A stretch of 64,000 nt of DNA, taken from positions 19,099 through 83,098 of the forward strand of contig NZ_QHKS01000029.1 of NCBI RefSeq assembly GCF_003353175.1, given 5' to 3'. The notes below the pieces were generated by a model, which did not search any database, was not told where the DNA came from, and saw nothing but the letters and a program-made list of their open reading frames with translations. Below are positions 60,332-64,000 of this stretch, in pieces. The translations under genes and the position numbers were made by a program. The DNA comes from Paraburkholderia lacunae. Its GTDB lineage: Bacteria; Pseudomonadota; Gammaproteobacteria; Burkholderiales; Burkholderiaceae. Each line of letters starts with the position of its first letter. Within the stretch, counting starts at the first letter, position 1.

Positions 60332-60367
60332 AAGGATCTGAAGGATCTGAAGGATCTGAAGGATCTG
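60332..60367. repeat. Four perfect 9-bp tandem repeats
   Basis: Unit AAGGATCTG, four identical copies, 26 bp downstream of the FUSC-gene stop and 134 bp upstream of the small secreted gene. Confidence 0.9.
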
Positions 60368-60392
60368 ATCGGCAAGTGACCGAACGCATCGT

Positions 60393-62558
60393 TCAACGCG
60401 CATTGAACGGCGCGTCCTTGTCGAGCAAGGCTGTGCGAATGAAATGCAGACAACTGAGGATGCGTTGCAGGTCGTGACGCTTATCGCGATCGGTATGAAC
60501 TGTTTCGAGGACGTCCTGCGCCGTCCACGTGGCCGAGCGCACGGATACGAGCGCGCGTTCGAGACCATGGGAGTCCGGTTGTATGAAGAGCTGCGCGAGA
60601 TCGGCAGCGGTCCGCTCGAGGCTGCGGCTCCACCGCGGATGGAGCGCCCGCGCGTAGGGCGCGCGGGCTACTTCGTTGCGCAGATCGATCACGGCATGGC
60701 CCACTTCGAGTGTGACCAGCATCCAGCGCAAAGCGTCGCGTCGACGACGTGAGTGCCGAGTCAGCAGCATACGTAGTTGTGAAGTCAGATCGTGCGTGCT
60801 CGACTGAAAGCGTTGATTGAGCCCTTGCAGTTCGCCCTCGCACGCGAACACGACCTGGGCACGCAAGTCGCCCTTGATCCTCTCGGTCAGCCACGGCATA
60901 CCGGCCGGAAAGACCACCACAAAGACAATCGCGGCCAGCAATAGGGATGCGGTGACCGCTATACCATTGTTGATCAGCAAATCGGGGGCATACGTGACGA
61001 CGTTGTCCGGTCCGGCGAGCAGGCAGAAGAACACTGCAAAGCCGATGCCGTAGCCTGACGCAAGCTTGCGTGTCGCGATGAACGCGCCAAGCGCGAGCAC
61101 GGGTGCGAGCGTCGTGCAAAGCAGCGGAAAGCCGTCGATGTTCGGATAAACGTAGCAAGTGAACAGATAGCCAGTCATGGTCGCAAGGGTGGCGCCGACC
61201 GCCATCTGCACGGTCATCTTCGAAGCGTTCGGTGCTGTGGACGTCAGCGCGCACGCTAGCGCTGCACCAATGACCGCAAGACCGCCGCTGGGCCAGTCTG
61301 TGGCGATCCAGAAACAGCCGACGACCGCCATCGCCACCGCCGCCCTGACAAAGGTAAACGCGACGACAAATCCGTTCGTCTTGCTGACATAGCGGCTCGC
61401 GAAGCGTTGCCGCCCAGCGGGTTTGCGCTGCGCCAGCGATGCGTAGGTCTCCGAATAACCGATCCATTCGTCGACAAACCGGTACAGCAGCTCCGCCGCC
61501 GTATCGAAGTCCGCCAGAGATTCAGCGGGCGCGGCTTCCAGAGGCCGCCTTGTTTCGCGCACGCGACGTGGCAGCGTCGTCTGAAAGACTCGCAGACGGG
61601 CTGCCACGCGCGATGCATCATCAACTGCGTCAGGCTGTGGCGCGATCAACGCCGACAGTTCGCGAAAGTACGGTGTGATGGCTTCGACGATCCGTCGCGA
61701 CCCGCTTGCGCGCAAACGCTTGAGCAATTGATGCAGCGCATGCAACCGCGCGCATGCGCCCATGAATTCGCCGTTCAGACGGCCGAGATGCTGGCTGCGC
61801 GAGCGCATCGCAGGATCTTCGAAAGCGGCAAAAATGCGCGTCGCTTCGAAACCGACAATTTCATCGACCAGATCGGCAAAGCGCCGCTCGAACTGCCCGC
61901 GCTCGAGCCCACGGCCCAGCACGTCGGCGGCGAACACAGTAAAATTCATATATCGAATTTGTAGCGCGCGCCGCAGCGCAATGCTCGAACGCTGCGGCGC
62001 GATCAGTGCGCTCACCGCACTCGAACACACGATGCCGACCGCCACTTCCGCCGCACGCGTAAACGCGGCCAGAAACAGGCCGTGAGGCTCGGTGACATTC
62101 GGAATGCCGATCAAGGCGGCGGTGTAACCCGCCAACACAAAGCCGTACCATCTGAAATGCCGATACCGGACCGCTGCGGCGATACAGGCGCTCACCCAGC
62201 AAATCATGCCGAGCATGTACAGCTCGGGCTGCTGGACGAACAGCGCGCCGAGCACGAGTGCCGCGACCGTGCCCACCGCGGTTCCGAGAATCCGATAGAA
62301 GCTCTTGGCGAGCACCATGCCGCTGAACGGCTGCATCAGCACGAACACCGTGGTCATCGCGATGCGCGGCTGTTGCAGATCCAGCAGCATCGCAATACCC
62401 AGCGCCAGCAGGCCCGCGGTGACGGTTTTCAGCAGATGCAGCCAGATCAGGCCGTCGCTGCTCGCCCAATCGCGAGTGGCGACACCGAGCGCTTGCAACA
62501 TAGCGCCCCACTGTCGGCGGGAATCCACCGTCGGTTTGATCGCATGTTGGCGTTTCAT
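60393..62558 (-). CDS. FUSC/AaeB-like aromatic acid efflux permease
   Basis: 721 residues from the ATG at 62558. Two blocks of about six helices (40-195 and 395-540), each followed by a long soluble helical region, as in AaeB. FVLMQPFSGMVLAKSFYRIL in the first block and GGLAVIGAALACALTSTAPN in the second are FUSC motifs. AaeB proteins expel hydroxylated aromatic acids together with the fusion protein AaeA and small AaeX, neither of which is present here, so it may act alone or with a partner encoded elsewhere. Divergent LysR gene likely controls it. Confidence 0.85.
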   Translation of the reverse strand: MKRQHAIKPTVDSRRQWGAMLQALGVATRDWASSDGLIWLHLLKTVTAGLLALGIAMLLDLQQPRIAMTTVFVLMQPFSGMVLAKSFYRILGTAVGTVAALVLGALFVQQPELYMLGMICWVSACIAAAVRYRHFRWYGFVLAGYTAALIGIPNVTEPHGLFLAAFTRAAEVAVGIVCSSAVSALIAPQRSSIALRRALQIRYMNFTVFAADVLGRGLERGQFERRFADLVDEIVGFEATRIFAAFEDPAMRSRSQHLGRLNGEFMGACARLHALHQLLKRLRASGSRRIVEAITPYFRELSALIAPQPDAVDDASRVAARLRVFQTTLPRRVRETRRPLEAAPAESLADFDTAAELLYRFVDEWIGYSETYASLAQRKPAGRQRFASRYVSKTNGFVVAFTFVRAAVAMAVVGCFWIATDWPSGGLAVIGAALACALTSTAPNASKMTVQMAVGATLATMTGYLFTCYVYPNIDGFPLLCTTLAPVLALGAFIATRKLASGYGIGFAVFFCLLAGPDNVVTYAPDLLINNGIAVTASLLLAAIVFVVVFPAGMPWLTERIKGDLRAQVVFACEGELQGLNQRFQSSTHDLTSQLRMLLTRHSRRRRDALRWMLVTLEVGHAVIDLRNEVARAPYARALHPRWSRSLERTAADLAQLFIQPDSHGLERALVSVRSATWTAQDVLETVHTDRDKRHDLQRILSCLHFIRTALLDKDAPFNAR

Positions 62559-62759
62559 CAAAAAGCAACGCGCCCCAGTTTGTCGCTGAAAGAAGCACCG
62601 GCGAAGAAACCGCGCACACCGGCAGGCAAGGCGCCGATTGTAGAAGCATGGACTGCGGGCATTAAGAGGACGGGGGCGGAACGTCCCTTCCAGAATGAAC
62701 AACAATGAGCTTTCGAGACAGACGGACAATACGGCTTCTGCCGTGAAATAGAAGGATCG

Positions 62760-63764
62760 ATGGATACGTTACAAAATATGCGAGTGTTCGTGCGCGTGGT
62801 CGAAGCCGGTAGTTTTACCGCCGCCGCGCAGTCGCTCAATTCAACCACCGGTGCGATGTCGCGCGCGGTCTCAGAACTTGAAGCTCATTTACGCACGCGT
62901 CTGCTGAACCGTTCGACGCGACGGCTTGCGCTCACCACAGCGGGCGAACGTTATCTGAAGCGCAGTCTGCAAATCCTTGCAGACGTCGATACAGCGGAAG
63001 AAGAAGCAAGTTGCGCGCACGAACGGCCTAGCGGCGCTTTGCGCATGCATAGCTTTGCCAGCATCGGCCAGCATTACGTGCTGCCGGCCATCTCGCGCTA
63101 TCGTGCGCTTTATCCGGAGGTGACCGTCGAACTCACACTATCGCAGCGGATGCCCGATCTGTTCGAAGGCAGCAGTGACGTGGCGGTGGTCGGCGCGTCG
63201 TCGTTGCCCAATTCGGATCTCGTGTCGCTGCTACTGGGCTCGACATTCAGCATCTTGTGCGCGTCGCCGGCCTATGTGCGCGCCCGGGGCGCACCGAAAG
63301 AACCTCGCGATCTTGCACATCATGAATGTCTGATCTTGCATACGCCGGCCTTTCCGCCGAATGAGTGGGTACTCGATGGACCTAACGGCAGTGAAATGAT
63401 GGAGGTAAGTGGACCGGTTCAGGTCAATATCGCGGAATCGCTGCTTGTGGCGATTCGTGAAGGAATGGGCATCGGCATGGTGCCGCTTTATGCAGCGATT
63501 GCAGGCTTGCGCGACGGAACGCTGGTGCGTGTGTTGCCGCAGCATACGCTGCAGAAGATGAATATTTACGCGCTGTACCCGTCGCGTAAGTTCATCGATG
63601 CGAAGACAAGGACATGGGTCGAATTTCTGCGTGCGCATCTGCCAAAAGTGATTGCCCGCGACGAAGCACTGCTTGCGGAAGTCGACCAGGCGCTCGCAAC
63701 CGATGATGTACTACGCGTTCCAGCGGGCGTGATCGCCGACAACGATCGCCAGCGAGGACATTGA
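62760..63764 (+). CDS. LysR-family regulator divergent from the efflux gene
   Basis: 334 residues. Winged helix NMRVFVRVVEAGSFTAAAQ and TTGAMSRAVSELEAHLRTRLLN, then a LysR effector domain (RMHSFASIGQHYVLPAIS onward); the end (about 305-334) is an extra hydrophilic tail. The 201-bp gap to the FUSC gene is the likely shared control region. AaeR-type regulators of AaeB exporters respond to hydroxybenzoates, so a similar effector is plausible. Confidence 0.88.
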   Translation: MDTLQNMRVFVRVVEAGSFTAAAQSLNSTTGAMSRAVSELEAHLRTRLLNRSTRRLALTTAGERYLKRSLQILADVDTAEEEASCAHERPSGALRMHSFASIGQHYVLPAISRYRALYPEVTVELTLSQRMPDLFEGSSDVAVVGASSLPNSDLVSLLLGSTFSILCASPAYVRARGAPKEPRDLAHHECLILHTPAFPPNEWVLDGPNGSEMMEVSGPVQVNIAESLLVAIREGMGIGMVPLYAAIAGLRDGTLVRVLPQHTLQKMNIYALYPSRKFIDAKTRTWVEFLRAHLPKVIARDEALLAEVDQALATDDVLRVPAGVIADNDRQRGH

Positions 63765-63908
63765 TTTAGAACGAAAGGTCGAAGCACGTGCGCTGGTTTT
63801 TCAGCGGATGTGCTTCGACGGGGAAAGCACTGCGAGGAAGGAAAAATCGGGCGTGTTTTCAACCGCGATGGTTTTTAGCATGAATTTGAATTTAGACGCC
63901 GTAAACGC

Positions 63909-63939
63909 AGAAACCCCACCGTTTGGGGGTGGGGTTTCT
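63909..63939 (-). terminator. Terminator of the rRNA operon
   Basis: AGAAACCCCACC (63910-63921 region) pairs with GGTGGGGTTTCT (63928-63939) over a 7-base loop. It sits just downstream of the 5S gene end on the minus strand, followed by T-containing bases. Confidence 0.8.
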
Positions 63940-63952
63940 GTTGCTGCTGGGG

Positions 63953-64000
63953 AGCCTGACGATTACCTACTTTCACACGGGAATCCGCACTATCATCGGC
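63953..64000 (-). rRNA. rrf: 5S ribosomal RNA, 3' end (partial)
   Basis: The reverse complement of the last 48 bases reads GCCGATGATAGTGCGGATTC, then CCGTGTGAAAGTAGGTAATC and GTCAGGCT, which is the 3' third of a Burkholderia-type 5S rRNA. The gene and the rest of the rRNA operon continue beyond the right edge, transcribed leftward. Confidence 0.93.

Noticed and set aside
1..64000. tRNA genes, insertion sequences or prophage genes
   Set aside because: None recognised by eye on either strand; a covariance-model or IS search was not possible.

Overview
The window is about 64 kb of dense, GC-rich DNA with long gene runs and overlapping stop/start codons. The gene set points to a beta-proteobacterium of the Burkholderia/Paraburkholderia group: a complete mdc malonate decarboxylase operon, cyanide-insensitive-type cytochrome bd, many LysR and GntR regulators, several ABC importers, and a 5S rRNA 3' end matching the Burkholderia type at the right edge. 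That assignment comes from family knowledge, not from a search.

Layout. (1) 1-5.1 kb: the end of a cytochrome bd operon with its small DUF2474 partner, a LuxR-type response regulator convergent with a hybrid histidine kinase, and an orphan ECF-sigma-like protein. (2) 5.4-8.8 kb: a large fusion of a GMC oxidoreductase and an alpha/beta hydrolase whose nucleophile is Cys. (3) 8.8-21.7 kb: two polar amino acid ABC importers, each with its own HutC-type GntR regulator, facing each other like mirror images. The left one adjoins a divergent 2-oxoglutarate oxygenase and FAD dehydrogenase pair. The right one carries a histidine ammonia-lyase homologue that has lost the residues needed for the MIO cofactor. 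This is the most unusual locus here, and a betaine lyase such as ergothionase is the leading hypothesis. (4) 21.7-24.1 kb: a membrane methyltransferase, an arylamine N-acetyltransferase and a secreted low-complexity protein. (5) 24.1-32.5 kb: an apparent iron-uptake cluster behind a Fur-box-like site: OprB-type porin, secreted beta-propeller, Tat-exported DyP peroxidase and an FbpABC-type ferric importer. (6) 32.5-36.7 kb: LysR/EamA pair, YefM-YoeB toxin-antitoxin and an MFS transporter.

(7) 36.9-44.1 kb: the mdc operon in the order regulator-A-B-C-D-E-G-H, almost every junction overlapping. It should decarboxylate malonate to acetate through an acyl carrier protein. (8) 44.1-47.4 kb: LysR, UPF0317 putative hydro-lyase and MFS transporter. 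(9) 47.4-52.2 kb: a YtfQRT-YjfF-type sugar ABC importer. (10) 52.5-63.8 kb: AlkB-like dioxygenase, a frameshifted RutE-type reductase, metallophosphoesterase, MgtC-like and GlsB-like membrane proteins, an acyl-CoA:carboxylate CoA-transferase, and an AaeB-like FUSC exporter with a divergent LysR. (11) 63.9 kb to the end: terminator and 3' end of an rRNA operon transcribed leftward.

Two themes recur. Short tandem repeats (9-15 bp units) occur at eight or more places, twice in frame inside genes. Three of the four ABC binding-protein genes are followed by a strong hairpin before the next transporter gene, which fits higher expression of the binding protein. I saw no insertion sequence, prophage, CRISPR array or tRNA gene.
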